Counted from the first letter of the stretch, positions 27,351 through 37,014 are shown. The stretch: 64,000 bases of DNA from Bacteroidota bacterium (GCA_030706405.1 JAUZOO010000002.1:191167-255166); one strand, 5' to 3'. The notes: generated by a model not told the origin, from the letters alone. Translations and numbers: made by a program.

Positions 27351-27791
27351 CTAGTTAAGTAACCTTTTTCTGTAACCAATAACTTTATCAGTCCCATATC
27401 CAAGAGATTCGTATAATTTATGTGCTCCTTCTCTATGCTCACTTGATACAAACAAAATCATGTTACACTTTTGAGATTTTGCATAGTCTTCAATTTCCAT
27501 TATTAGTCGTTTTGCAACTCCCTTTCTTCTATGAGAGTTTAAAACTGCAACATCTTCTAATACCATAAAAGGTGTGCATTTTCCTATTAGTTCGTTGCAA
27601 ATCACGCCTAAAACCGATCCCACAACTTTTTCACTATCCTTTGCACACAATATGGTATGATTTGAATCATTTTTTATTTTATCAAATGTCTCAACCATTT
27701 TTTCGTACTCAGTATTACCTCCAAAAGCATCTTCATATAATTCTTTAAGTCCTTTTAGATCCTCAAATGCTAATTTATTAATTGTTATCAT
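27351..27791 (-). CDS. GNAT family N-acetyltransferase
   Basis: The 146-residue protein has the GNAT fold with the acetyl-CoA motif RRKGVAKRLI preceded by LEDVAVLNSH, and the C-terminal AHKLYESLGYG. The substrate is unknown. It is encoded between the DapB-like and aminotransferase genes with short gaps, so it probably works with them on the same metabolite. Confidence 0.88.
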   Translation of the reverse strand: MITINKLAFEDLKGLKELYEDAFGGNTEYEKMVETFDKIKNDSNHTILCAKDSEKVVGSVLGVICNELIGKCTPFMVLEDVAVLNSHRRKGVAKRLIMEIEDYAKSQKCNMILFVSSEHREGAHKLYESLGYGTDKVIGYRKRLLN

Positions 27792-27820
27792 TCTCTTTTG
27801 TTATCAGTGTTTTTGCTAGT

Positions 27821-28498
27821 TTATAGCATGTTATTGTCAATTAAGTCTAAAATCGTATATTTTTTATTTTCTAAACTGTATTTTAAGACAGTTTCAATAA
27901 TTGTTTTAACGCCATTTGCATAAGAGTCATGCCCTAGGACTTTAGTCTCTATGGTTACTTCGTCGTTACCGTCTTTAATTACAATTTTGTGATAGGCATG
28001 CTTATCTAAATACTCTTTTGGAATTCCAATTTTATTTAGTTGAATCTCAGAGTCTCTTATTGATACTATTTGGTCGAGTGGAAATTTTAATGAATTGGCA
28101 AAAGCATATGCTGTTCCAGGTTCTGTCTTTTTTGTTGATTGATGAGATTCGGTGATTGAAATCGCATAATTTTCAAAATATTTGCCGTTTACTTTTATAA
28201 TATTTAGTGTTTTTAATAATAATATTGAAGTATTGGGGCAAATAATAAGTGGAAAATCGGGTTCCATTTTTTCTGTTTCCAATCCGGTAGAAAGTTCTAT
28301 AAATACAGACTTTGTTCTTGTACAGAATTCAAAACACTCCTTTAATTGTCGTCCTGAACCAGCGTGTACTATTATTGCCTTTTCATTGAGGGGTTGGTAT
28401 TGCGACTCCCATTTTAAAATTTCACAAGATTGAAGTGATAAATTAGATGTTAATATTGCATTTGCCAACTTTCCGGAGCCTACAATAAATATTTTCAT
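27821..28498 (-). CDS. DapB-like dihydrodipicolinate reductase family protein
   Basis: The 225-residue protein begins with a Rossmann motif (MKIFIVGSGKLA). In its second half it has ESHQSTKKTEPGTA, which lines up with the DapB active-site segment (E-H-H-x2-K-x-D-x-P-S-G-T-A). The catalytic His pair appears as H-Q and the Lys is present. It also contains IICPNTSILL, similar to the N-S-x2 loop after the nucleotide site. It is somewhat shorter than most DapB proteins (about 240-270), and being tied to a GNAT and an aminotransferase it is unlikely to be the housekeeping lysine-pathway enzyme. It is the first gene of the three-gene set. Confidence 0.65.
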   Translation of the reverse strand: MKIFIVGSGKLANAILTSNLSLQSCEILKWESQYQPLNEKAIIVHAGSGRQLKECFEFCTRTKSVFIELSTGLETEKMEPDFPLIICPNTSILLLKTLNIIKVNGKYFENYAISITESHQSTKKTEPGTAYAFANSLKFPLDQIVSIRDSEIQLNKIGIPKEYLDKHAYHKIVIKDGNDEVTIETKVLGHDSYANGVKTIIETVLKYSLENKKYTILDLIDNNML

Positions 28499-28553
28499 TC
28501 TTTCTATTTTGTATTATGTTCAATTTTCGGTACAAATTATTTAATATTCTTTG

Positions 28554-28832
28554 TCATAAGTTTTTTACCGTATTCTTTACACTATTAGTAACCCGTATCT
28601 GAATTGAATCATTTTCTATACTAGTGACATTACTTTTGCAATTAGTAAAATAAACATAATGCCCATAATCTCTAAAACGATATACTTTACATCCATCATG
28701 CTCAAATAAATACTCAACCTCGTAGGTTTTATTATTATTGGGAGGCATTATAGAAATAGGTTTCTGTATAATACATGAAGAAATATTAATAATAACTAGA
28801 ATTAGTATTGACCATTTAATTAAAGCTTTCAT
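28554..28832 (-). CDS. Small lipoprotein (DUF4884-like)
   Basis: The 92-residue protein has a lipoprotein signal (KWSILILVIINISSC, Cys near residue 20) followed by a short domain with VEYLFEHDGCKVYRFRD and YVYFTNC. Two conserved-looking cysteines could form a disulfide. The pattern recalls a small Bacteroidota domain family (DUF4884); the assignment is from memory. No partner gene is evident. Confidence 0.6.
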   Translation of the reverse strand: MKALIKWSILILVIINISSCIIQKPISIMPPNNNKTYEVEYLFEHDGCKVYRFRDYGHYVYFTNCKSNVTSIENDSIQIRVTNSVKNTVKNL

Positions 28833-29068
28833 AACTTTTTTAATTTTAATATATTAAACATTTCTAAGCTACTCTGTGGGCTAATCTTCACTTATTGCTT
28901 GTTTTAATAAATCTTCAACTTGCGAATTTCCAATAAGAATCCCGACAATAAGAAGTAATTATAAAATTGGCAATGCTTCAATGGCTTCGCAATTTTTTTT
29001 CATGAGCGATAGTGAGTAAATGCCGCTAAGTAAGGCTGTCTGCGATTATCAAACGTTTTTATTATCTA

Positions 29069-31393
29069 TCACTCATTGCTTGTAGACTCAAAAGAATAGT
29101 CTCCTTCCGCAATCCTAAATAGAACGTGCCCGTCCTCTATTCCGTAATATTTTAAGATTACTTTATTATTGATTTTTCGCCCATTTTTCCAAATGGGTTT
29201 ATTGTTGAGTTTAATTGTTGAAGCTTTTTCTGTCGGAATACCAATTATTGCTTCGGTTGTTTTGGGTATGGATACCGTAAGCTTAAAATTATTGGCTGAA
29301 TTTTCAAAACTGCTTTTGATGACTCCTTTTACAGATTGAATCGTTGCAGAGGCTTGTTTTACTGAACCCGGATTGGGAACAATTTTAAATGATTTATAAC
29401 CCGGTTCAACAGGTTCAATTCCGCACATATATTGAGACAATATTGTCAGTGCACCTCCACTCCATGCATGGTTGGTAGTGCCACCTCCATAACCCAATTT
29501 GCCTATACCCCAACCTTCAAAAAGAGTTGCATAATCAGGATCGTTAACCATGCCTCCAAATCGCTTTTTCATTCGTTCAATTGCAAAATCAACATAGCCC
29601 ATTTTAAACAAAGCTTCTAATACATATTTTTCCATGTAAGGACTTGCATGTTCTTCAGTCCTGAATGTTTCCAAAAGTTTTGGATACTTATCTTTATCAG
29701 CAATACCTGCTACCACAGCAAGTGCCTGGCATCTGTCGTCTGTTTTTTCTTTATAGGCTGGGTGACGATAAGCTGCGCCATTCCAGAAATCAGTGTTAAG
29801 CGCATTTTTAATTTTTTCCATCAATTGCCGGTATTCCGAAGCTTCTTCCTTTAGATTCAAGTTTTCTGCCATATTTGCTGCTCCTTTTAAGGCCAGATAA
29901 TAAAATTCGTTTGTAATAAGTTCCATATCTATATTATCGCCCCAGTCGCCCCATGGCCATCCGCCCCGTCGGACTTTAACAGCGCCATTATCGTTAAACT
30001 TCCAAAGCTTCAAATATTTTTTTACACCATTATATAAGTCTGATATAGTTTGAACATCACCGGTGTTTAAATAATAGTTCCAAAAGCCGTAGTATCCTAC
30101 GCCTGTAAGCATCTGAACAGGTAATTCATAACCCCAGTTTACGGCAGGTATCGGACTGAACAAGGTACTATCCGATCGTTGCCAATTTATTAACTCGTAC
30201 ATTCCTTTTTTGAGCAACAAATGGCTTTTAGTGTCAAGCGCATAAAATGATTCTCCAGACTCATTAACTTCATCACCCCACCATTGCGCACGTTCACGGT
30301 CGGGGCAATCCATATAATTATCGCGCATGGTAACATAAAGAGTGCGCAGCGCTTTTTGCCATATTTTATTAAGAAACTCGTCTGAGCTGGTAAAACTTCC
30401 GGCAAAATCAGTATTATACCCGGTTTCACGGTATTTAAGGTCTAATACTTTAACACCTGCGGGAATTTTATAAATTACGCTGTGTCCATTCATCCAACCG
30501 TAGCTTTCGTAGTCCTGAACACCTTTATGGGACACATATTGAGCGTAAACATTAGGTTCGCCTCCACCCATAAAGTTTTCGGTTTTTATTTCAATTACCT
30601 TACCATCTTCGGGTGTTTCAATTTTAAGATATGGCGTTATTTGCAAATTAGAGGGTAATGTGCAGGTAATTGTTGTATCGTTGTTACATTGAAGCGGAAA
30701 AACCGGAGTATGAACATACGACACAAGTTTGGAGTCTTTCCACTGAGGAATAGGACGGAGTATTAGGTTATTCCAGGGTGACATAGGTGGCAATCCGAGT
30801 ACTTTAGCATCTTTCCATCGTTGAACCGGGTAGTCATTGGCATACCATATTCCTAAATCTTTTGTGGCGTCGTATCTTATGCTCGATTCTGGCAGCCGCG
30901 AATTGGGTAAAGGTGGAGGGCAGGTTTGATAAGCTTCATTCTTCATTACTTTCCATGAAGCATCCGTTAGTATCTTGATTTCCGGAGATATACATTCAAA
31001 CAAGAACCCGAATTTTCCACTGTTGACATGAGAAAAACCATCTTTTCCGAAATACCAGCCCAATACAGATATATTATTGGAGCCTTTAGTCAGATAACGC
31101 GCTATATCAACCACGTCGTAATAAGAATCTTTAGGGCTGGGTCCTCGTTTTAAACCGCCTTCAAACACTACCATTTTACCATTAATCCACAACCAGTATT
31201 TACTGTCTATGGCTATTTTTGCCAATGCTTTTGCTGGAACTTTTTCCAATAAAAAATCTTTTCGAAAACAATACCAGGAGTTATTTTCATTCTGGCAGTC
31301 AGGCTCAGTAATCCATTTTGCTTGCCAAATATCCTGAGCGTTCAAAAAACTTACTTGAAAAAATAGAATAAAAAATAAAGTTAGCTTATACAT
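29069..31393 (-). CDS. GH78-type alpha-L-rhamnosidase
   Basis: The 774-residue protein has a Sec signal peptide (LTLFFILFFQVSFLNAQ) and an N-terminal beta-sandwich carbohydrate-binding-like region (WLWINGKMVVFEGG). The (alpha/alpha)6 catalytic domain bears the GH78 signature MDCPDRERAQWWGDE, with further landmarks such as GGWPWGDWGDN and a C-terminal FEGWGIGKLGYGGGTTNHAWSGG. It would remove rhamnose from plant or bacterial glycans in the periplasm or outside the cell. It stands alone; no SusCD pair or regulator is nearby. Confidence 0.88.
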   Translation of the reverse strand: MYKLTLFFILFFQVSFLNAQDIWQAKWITEPDCQNENNSWYCFRKDFLLEKVPAKALAKIAIDSKYWLWINGKMVVFEGGLKRGPSPKDSYYDVVDIARYLTKGSNNISVLGWYFGKDGFSHVNSGKFGFLFECISPEIKILTDASWKVMKNEAYQTCPPPLPNSRLPESSIRYDATKDLGIWYANDYPVQRWKDAKVLGLPPMSPWNNLILRPIPQWKDSKLVSYVHTPVFPLQCNNDTTITCTLPSNLQITPYLKIETPEDGKVIEIKTENFMGGGEPNVYAQYVSHKGVQDYESYGWMNGHSVIYKIPAGVKVLDLKYRETGYNTDFAGSFTSSDEFLNKIWQKALRTLYVTMRDNYMDCPDRERAQWWGDEVNESGESFYALDTKSHLLLKKGMYELINWQRSDSTLFSPIPAVNWGYELPVQMLTGVGYYGFWNYYLNTGDVQTISDLYNGVKKYLKLWKFNDNGAVKVRRGGWPWGDWGDNIDMELITNEFYYLALKGAANMAENLNLKEEASEYRQLMEKIKNALNTDFWNGAAYRHPAYKEKTDDRCQALAVVAGIADKDKYPKLLETFRTEEHASPYMEKYVLEALFKMGYVDFAIERMKKRFGGMVNDPDYATLFEGWGIGKLGYGGGTTNHAWSGGALTILSQYMCGIEPVEPGYKSFKIVPNPGSVKQASATIQSVKGVIKSSFENSANNFKLTVSIPKTTEAIIGIPTEKASTIKLNNKPIWKNGRKINNKVILKYYGIEDGHVLFRIAEGDYSFESTSNE

Positions 31394-31505
31394 AGTTTGT
31401 AGTTTGTTTTAAAATGTTTGGTAACGTTGCCGGCTATACCCTGGACAGGAGTCGAAAGCATTGAACTATCAACCGGGGGACAAATATAAGTAATAACGCT
31501 TAACA

Positions 31506-31533
31506 CCGTATTCTTTGGGTTACCGGCCATTTA
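31506..31533. repeat. Dispersed intergenic repeat A, degenerate copy
   Basis: This segment shares TTACCGGCCATTTA and TTCTTTGGG with repeat A copies at 32466 and 41565, but the left palindrome arm is eroded (CCGTATTC instead of CCGGTAGTC). Confidence 0.5.
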
Positions 31534-31553
31534 CGATTGGGGGGGCGTTGTTA

Positions 31554-32444
31554 TTATTTTTCTTTTTTATTCAAGAATCGTTCAATCATAGGAACAACAA
31601 AGTCGGTTTCCTTAAAATCAGATTTCAGTGTTGTTATTTCTCCAATGTATTCACCATGTCCACCTGGAATTATTGCTAATTCCGAATTAGAGATTAGCCG
31701 GTGCATTTCAATGGCGTGTTCCGGGGTAATTATATCCTTGTCCCCTATTATAATTAAGGCGGGTGCTTTAATAGACTTAATTTTTTCGTCGGGGATGTCT
31801 TTAAAATTTACCATTCTTTTGACATCTTTGGCGAACATCACTTGCAAACCATCAGGGTTTGGTGAAACCTTCTTATAAGCTTCTTTCAACTGCTCTGGCA
31901 TATTTTCCCATCTTGCTTGTTTCATAAATTCCCAAAATTGTTTAGGAATTCCATTGTGTTTGGAAAGTGCAGAGCCTAAAATGATTTTGTCAACTATTTC
32001 GGGGTGGCGAATGGCAATCTGTAAAGTAGTTGTGCCGCCGTTACTGAAACCAAAAAAGTCAGCTTTGCCAATTTTTAGGTTTTTGAGAAGTGTAGCTATA
32101 TCGTCTGCATCTTGTTCAAATGACAGGTCTGTATTTCTATCACTTGTACGTCCGTGAGCCTGCAATTCAACGGCTAACACTTTTCTGTTTTTTGCGAATA
32201 ATGGAATAACTTTTTCAAAGCTTGACTGAATAGTTGAGCCTCCACCGTGAATTAGGACAAGAAGTTTACCTTGTCCATAAATTTCATAGTACATTTTCAG
32301 ACCATTTACCTCGGAATAGCCACATTTGAAATTAAAGCTGTCTGTTGATTTCTCCATTTTACTGGTTGTTGTATTTTTTCCTTTTTCGTTGCACGAAGTC
32401 AAAGCTAAAAAAGACAAAATCAAAAATGTGATTGTTTGTTTCAT
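31554..32444 (-). CDS. Alpha/beta-hydrolase lipoprotein
   Basis: The 296-residue protein has an SPII signal (TFLILSFLALTSC) and an alpha/beta-hydrolase fold. The oxyanion-region motif is VLIHGGGST, the nucleophile Ser is in GFSNGGTTTLQ, a candidate Asp is in IIGDKDIITPEH and a candidate His is in PGGHGEY. The substrate is unknown. It is separated from the upstream MFS gene by a dispersed repeat. Confidence 0.85.
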   Translation of the reverse strand: MKQTITFLILSFLALTSCNEKGKNTTTSKMEKSTDSFNFKCGYSEVNGLKMYYEIYGQGKLLVLIHGGGSTIQSSFEKVIPLFAKNRKVLAVELQAHGRTSDRNTDLSFEQDADDIATLLKNLKIGKADFFGFSNGGTTTLQIAIRHPEIVDKIILGSALSKHNGIPKQFWEFMKQARWENMPEQLKEAYKKVSPNPDGLQVMFAKDVKRMVNFKDIPDEKIKSIKAPALIIIGDKDIITPEHAIEMHRLISNSELAIIPGGHGEYIGEITTLKSDFKETDFVVPMIERFLNKKEK

Positions 32445-32465
32445 TTTTTATATTTTTAATCGTGG

Positions 32466-32506
32466 GTGAGAGGTACTCCGGTAGTCTTTGGGCTACCGGC
32501 CATCTA
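32466..32506. repeat. Dispersed intergenic repeat A, copy 1
   Basis: A 41-base sequence containing the palindrome CCGGTAG-(8)-CTACCGG. It matches 41565-41605 at 40 of 41 positions. A degenerate copy lies at 31506-31533. Between the alpha/beta-hydrolase and MFS genes. Confidence 0.8.
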
Positions 32507-32584
32507 CCATTGAGTGCTGTCCTTCTTCTTTATCTTCAAAATTAATCGATTTTTTCAATCGAAGTGTTGCTTTGGCATTAATCA

Positions 32585-33802
32585 TTAAACAGTTTCTTTT
32601 GAGTTTTGAGCCAGTTTAAACTGAGGAATATACTTCGCATACATAATAACTGCCACCATTACAATAAATGTTGCTGTTGCATACAACATACCCGGGCTAT
32701 AAAAATAGATGGTAGCTGCACCCAATGGAATAAGCATATTATTTGCCGACTGCAAACTTTGGTTCACGCCCTGTAGTTTTCCCTGTTTGCTTTCGTTAAT
32801 TGATTGCGATAATTTTCCGTTGTACGTTGGGTCGAATAAACCTTCGCCAGAGATTATAAATATTACAGCCAGCGAAATAATAATAACCGAATGTATATAT
32901 ATGCCTGCCAGAATTAATCCCAGGCCAATGCCAAAACCAATTAAACCAGCTATTCCAATACTTCTTTCGTTAATATGTTTCAATAACCAGGGCAATAACA
33001 ATGCACGTGAAATAATCTCGCAAACACCAACTAACGTTAGTATACTGCCTATAAATACCGGCCCCCATTTATAAATATCTTTCAGGAAAATGATAAAATT
33101 AAACTGAAAAATACCGAGGCCTGCATAAAAAAGTGCACCCAGCATGAGGAGTAGTTTAACTTCGTTTAGGCTGAATATATCTTTAAAATGTGAAAAGGTA
33201 TTGAAACTGTCCAGCGTTAAATGTTTCGTTCTCTTTTCGGGAGCCAACGATTCGGGCAACAGAAAATATACTGCCAAACCGGAAAGGAAGATTAATCCGG
33301 CAGTAACAAAGAAAGGCAACGCAAGAGCAATGCTTCCCAACAATCCGCCCAATGCAGGACCTCCTATTTTTCCTATTCCCATAACAGAACCAATATAACC
33401 AAACCATTTGGTCCGTTCCCCAGGTTCGGTGCTGTCAGATACATATGCAAACAGTGTACTAATATTTCCGGCTGTAAGCCCGTCGATAATACGCCCAAGG
33501 AAAAGTATCCAAAGTGCTCCCCCTATTCCAAACAAAACATAGCCGACAACAGAGCCCAGGAGGCTGATGATAAGAATGTTTTTTCGTCCATACCTGTCGC
33601 TTAATGCCCCAAAAACAGGAGCAGCAAAAAACGTACAGGCAGCAAATACCGACATTAGCGCGCTCATACCCACCACAACCTGTTGGGAGGGAAGATATTT
33701 ACCTACTAAAAACGGGAGAAGAGGCAGTACAACCGACATCCCAATAGAATTCAACAACACAATCCCTACAATAATCCCCAAGGTGATTTTTTTCGTTTTC
33801 AT
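32585..33802 (-). CDS. MFS transporter, TetA-like drug-efflux type
   Basis: The 405-residue protein has about 12 membrane segments and motif A GALSDRYGRKNI after the second segment, as in TetA/TCR-type proton antiporters. The family exports drugs or small metabolites. An AraC-type regulator gene is divergent across 154 bases, suggesting local control of the pump by that regulator. The substrate is unknown. Confidence 0.88.
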   Translation of the reverse strand: MKTKKITLGIIVGIVLLNSIGMSVVLPLLPFLVGKYLPSQQVVVGMSALMSVFAACTFFAAPVFGALSDRYGRKNILIISLLGSVVGYVLFGIGGALWILFLGRIIDGLTAGNISTLFAYVSDSTEPGERTKWFGYIGSVMGIGKIGGPALGGLLGSIALALPFFVTAGLIFLSGLAVYFLLPESLAPEKRTKHLTLDSFNTFSHFKDIFSLNEVKLLLMLGALFYAGLGIFQFNFIIFLKDIYKWGPVFIGSILTLVGVCEIISRALLLPWLLKHINERSIGIAGLIGFGIGLGLILAGIYIHSVIIISLAVIFIISGEGLFDPTYNGKLSQSINESKQGKLQGVNQSLQSANNMLIPLGAATIYFYSPGMLYATATFIVMVAVIMYAKYIPQFKLAQNSKETV

Positions 33803-33956
33803 TTTTATTCAATTATTAAAGAGCCAAGGATCAAGAGTCAAGACTTTAAAATATATTATCTTGATACTTGCTCCTAATTTGACAGTGCAAATCTATCGAG
33901 CGTTTTAAAGGTAAAATAGCTACATTTATCCTAAAAATAGTCGTAAAAGACTTTGC

Positions 33957-34919
33957 ATGGAAAACGATAAACTGCAAACAGTACCGAATGTCCTAAAAAG
34001 ACTTGCTCTTTTATTAGGGACGGAAGTAAAAAACAAAAGATTAGAAATCCCCGAAAAATTTGGTAAGGGTTATTGCGCCGGATTTGTTTTTAATGAACAT
34101 ATCCGAATGCTAATCAGTAATTATGAGCTAAATGAGGATTTGGAGGTTGAAAACCCGGAAATCAATGCTTCTAAGAGGATGATATTTTTTAAGTTTCAAA
34201 ACATTTTCCCTACAACAGAAATAATATCAACGGGAAAGCATTTAATGAAAATGCCTTCCGTTTTAATTGCAACCAGCCGTATGAATACCGACGACGTTAT
34301 TTCAATCCATACGAATACTGCGACTATTAATGTAGAAGTGGATGCAGGCTATTTGAACGGCCTGTTTGACTTGTCCGGAAAATCGCCGGTGCTGCAAAGC
34401 CTGTTGCAGAATACCCAGCCTTTACTGTTCGAACAACTGATTTACCCTTCTTTACAGAAAATTGTGGATGAAATTGTGACGGAACCTGTGGCTGAAACTT
34501 TTGAACTGTTTTTTCTGAGAATTAAGGCCGAAGAACTGGTTTGCAGGCTATTAATGGAATTGGAAAAGCGGGATGAAAAACATCTTGTTGCTTTAAATAT
34601 TCATGATATACAAAACCTTTACAAAGTAAAAGAGCAAATGCTCGAACATCTGGAAATTCCGCCAGTTATTAGCGAATTGGCAGTTTGTGCTAATATGAGT
34701 CCCTCCAAACTAAAACGGTTATTTAAACAAATTTTCGGCAACAGCATTTTTAGTTATTATCAGGAATTCAGGATGAAAGAAGCCGCACGTTTGTTGAAAG
34801 AAGAAAAGCTATCTGTTTCAGAGGTGGGTTATCAACTGGGCTTTACTAACCTAAGCCATTTCTCAAGAGTCTTTGCAGAATATATCGGAATAAAGCCGAA
34901 ACAATATAGTCGGTCTTGA
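33957..34919 (+). CDS. AraC family transcriptional regulator
   Basis: The 320-residue protein has a C-terminal AraC double helix-turn-helix (PPVISELAVCANMSPSKLKRLFK, then LSVSEVGYQLGFTNLSHFSRVF-type second helix pair). The about 220-residue N-terminal region belongs to no domain I recognise; it resembles Bacteroidota AraC proteins of the PchR/YSIRK-lacking type. It is the only plus-strand gene in the accessory stretch and is divergent from the MFS pump, its likely target. A near-match -7 box TACATTTA lies in the short leader. Confidence 0.88.
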   Translation: MENDKLQTVPNVLKRLALLLGTEVKNKRLEIPEKFGKGYCAGFVFNEHIRMLISNYELNEDLEVENPEINASKRMIFFKFQNIFPTTEIISTGKHLMKMPSVLIATSRMNTDDVISIHTNTATINVEVDAGYLNGLFDLSGKSPVLQSLLQNTQPLLFEQLIYPSLQKIVDEIVTEPVAETFELFFLRIKAEELVCRLLMELEKRDEKHLVALNIHDIQNLYKVKEQMLEHLEIPPVISELAVCANMSPSKLKRLFKQIFGNSIFSYYQEFRMKEAARLLKEEKLSVSEVGYQLGFTNLSHFSRVFAEYIGIKPKQYSRS

Positions 34920-34960
34920 AATTAAAAATATCACCGACTTTCGGGCTGTTTAATTTCTTC

Positions 34961-35569
34961 TTAAGATCCAATAGTACCTGTCTTAACTTTTCCAGCTCGC
35001 TTGTAATTGGCAATAATAACTCCACTTGGTGTAACAATACTCTCTATTAATGTAAATGCTGCCGGAATCGCTCCATTGTCAAAAAGTTTTTTCCCCTTAC
35101 CTAAAGTCAAAGGGTGAATTTTGAGTCTGAGTTCGTCTACAAGGTCATTTTTAAGCAGCAGCTGAACGAGCTCACCGCTTCCCCAAACTTGGATGTCTGC
35201 GCCTTTTGAGTTTTTGAGTTTTTTGATATCTGCCAGATTTTTTATTACTACTGAATTTTCCCACCCGGCAACTATCGGGTCCGACTTTTTCATGCTTTTA
35301 GAAAACACGTATTTTGCGCCTTCATTAATACCCGGCCAAAGCTCTCCATGTTCGGGCCAGTAGTCGGCCCAAATCTCAAATGTTTTTCTGCCCAAGAGAT
35401 AATCTGCAGGTTTCAGCTCGTTTTGCACCACCTTATCATAAACTTCGTCAGAATACGGTGCCACCCAACCGCCATATTTGAAACCACCTGATGGATCTTC
35501 TTTAGGTCCACTGGGTGCCTGCATGACTCCATCCAATGTGATCATTGATAAAACAATTATTTTCCGCAT
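34961..35569 (-). CDS. Dihydrofolate reductase family protein (RibD C-terminal-like)
   Basis: The 202-residue protein begins MRKIIVLSMITLDGVMQAP and contains LLGRKTFEIWADYW, DIQVWGSGELVQLLL and DELRLKIHPLTLGKGKKLF. These are the NADPH-binding and fold landmarks of the YyaP/YwjB-type RibD C-terminal-like proteins. The physiological reaction is unknown. It is convergent with the AraC gene and has no operon partner. Confidence 0.9.
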   Translation of the reverse strand: MRKIIVLSMITLDGVMQAPSGPKEDPSGGFKYGGWVAPYSDEVYDKVVQNELKPADYLLGRKTFEIWADYWPEHGELWPGINEGAKYVFSKSMKKSDPIVAGWENSVVIKNLADIKKLKNSKGADIQVWGSGELVQLLLKNDLVDELRLKIHPLTLGKGKKLFDNGAIPAAFTLIESIVTPSGVIIANYKRAGKVKTGTIGS

Positions 35570-35746
35570 ATTATTTTACCTCCCCTTATAATGTATTCTT
35601 TAAAAGCTTCTTCAAAATCGCTTTTGTTACGATACAAATCTTACTACTAGCGCAGTCTAAATGCGACAATATTAGAGGCTGAATACATAAATTTCCGTCA
35701 GGATTCACTGACAGGCTAGTCTACTTAATTGTACGCCGTTTTTATT

Positions 35747-36310
35747 TCAATCAATAATAAATGGAGGACATATCCAAAAAAGAATATTTTCTCTCGAAAA
35801 TGCTCCATCAACATTTCCACCGTAGCTACAGTCTACTCTTTGAAAATAGAAATAATCATTAGCTTTATTGTTAACTACTAATTCGAAATTTCTTTTTTTA
35901 ATTATTTCACAAGTTACATCTTTCAGGATTTTTATTGTTAGATTTCTTTCTCCTAAACGAGTAGAATCAAAGATGCTTGTATGGTCAATCGTATCAAAAT
36001 TTGTCCATATTTTATTAAATGTAAGATCATTCCTTTTAGTTAAATATGAAATCGCAATCTTATACAATTTAACATAGTCATCAACAAGGGAATCCAAATC
36101 GGACTTTAAAATATTAATTAACTCATTTTTATTTACTTTCAAGATGTAATTCTTTTCAATAAATTTAATGAAAGGTCCATGAATCTTATTAATCCGTATA
36201 TAATCAATATTTTTTTCATGTTGTTTTAATGTATCACAAACTAAATAATTCTGTCCATATGATTCAATAATACAAACTAAAAATACGGTTAAAAGGAAGC
36301 AATTTTTCAT
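35747..36310 (-). CDS. Secreted protein of unknown function
   Basis: The 187-residue protein has a signal peptide (MKNCFLLTVFLVCIIESYGQ) and otherwise no domain I recognise. It is rich in Lys, Ile and Asn and has two C-terminal cysteines (VDCSYGG, WICPPF) that could form a disulfide. It is a single gene; a repeat C copy lies about 75 bases upstream of its start. Confidence 0.5.
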   Translation of the reverse strand: MKNCFLLTVFLVCIIESYGQNYLVCDTLKQHEKNIDYIRINKIHGPFIKFIEKNYILKVNKNELINILKSDLDSLVDDYVKLYKIAISYLTKRNDLTFNKIWTNFDTIDHTSIFDSTRLGERNLTIKILKDVTCEIIKKRNFELVVNNKANDYFYFQRVDCSYGGNVDGAFSRENILFWICPPFIID

Positions 36311-36384
36311 GATTCAATCTTTTTGTTTGAGATGTTTCTAAAATGGACTACAACGATTTCTACAATCGGAACTACGACGATTGA

Positions 36385-36441
36385 ATCAGCTTTAGTTATA
36401 GCTATATTGTTTTCCTGGTTCATTTTGTTTTGTAATTGCCC
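36385..36441. repeat. Dispersed repeat C, copy 1
   Basis: The first 30 bases (36385-36414, containing CTTTAGTTATAGCTATATTG) are identical to 45197-45226, and both copies continue with TTCATTTT and TTTTGTAATTGCCC. It lies between the genes at 35747 and 36458. Confidence 0.75.
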
Positions 36442-36457
36442 TTTTCTCATAAGCAGA

Positions 36458-36937
36458 TTATTCTGCCAACAATGTTCCTGTCTTAATCTCAATTCCTTTA
36501 TCTTTTAATATAGCAATTACTTTTTCAATATCTTCGTATACAAATCCAACAGCTGATTTTCTATCTTTTATATGCACAAGAAGCACATTTGGATTTTTCT
36601 TTTTATTGATTCCGGCTGGGAAATGATATTTATTGCGACCTGTTCCCCAGAAATTTCTGTTTTTATCAATGCTGTTATCCCATTTATGTACTCTTACAAA
36701 TTCAATGTCTGAAAGGTTAATATTATTCTTAAAATACAGTCCTACTAAAAATTGGATGAAAAGGAATCCTAGTGCAATCCCAATTAGCGTAGATACTGTA
36801 AATAAGATACCGCCTTTTTCGAATAGCAAAGAAGTTGTAAATGTTGAAGCGTAAATAATCAAGAAAAGGGAAAAAGTATTGTTTTTAAACTTGATTTGAT
36901 TGTTATCAATTTCGAAAGTACGGTCTTTGTAGATCAT
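36458..36937 (-). CDS. Membrane protein of unknown function, two transmembrane segments
   Basis: The 159-residue protein has two adjacent hydrophobic segments (FSLFLIIYASTFTTSLLF and LFTVSTLIGIALGFLFIQFL) in its first half. A soluble C-terminal half contains VLLVHIKDRKSAVGFVYED and DIEKVIAILKDKGIEI. The layout resembles small two-TM Bacteroidota proteins with a PH-like cytoplasmic domain; this is a guess. No partner gene is evident. Confidence 0.5.
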   Translation of the reverse strand: MIYKDRTFEIDNNQIKFKNNTFSLFLIIYASTFTTSLLFEKGGILFTVSTLIGIALGFLFIQFLVGLYFKNNINLSDIEFVRVHKWDNSIDKNRNFWGTGRNKYHFPAGINKKKNPNVLLVHIKDRKSAVGFVYEDIEKVIAILKDKGIEIKTGTLLAE

Positions 36938-37014
36938 ATTTTAAAATTTTATGGTTTTGGTTTCTTTTTATTTAATAACCTTTGCGCAGCTAAATTTAGT
37001 TTAGCAAAGAGGGA

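Noticed and set aside
26163-27791. Ectoine biosynthesis (EctA/EctB)
   Set aside because: GNAT plus class III aminotransferase is suggestive, but there is no EctC-like gene and the third gene is DapB-like.
29069-31393. Polysaccharide utilisation locus
   Set aside because: GH78 and PL8 genes are isolated and no SusC/SusD pair accompanies either; the TonB receptor at the window end is far away and unlinked.
36307-36492. 61-residue minus-strand ORF over repeat C
   Set aside because: It overlaps the end of the gene at 36458 and the repeat; no start signal or domain. Treated as repeat sequence.
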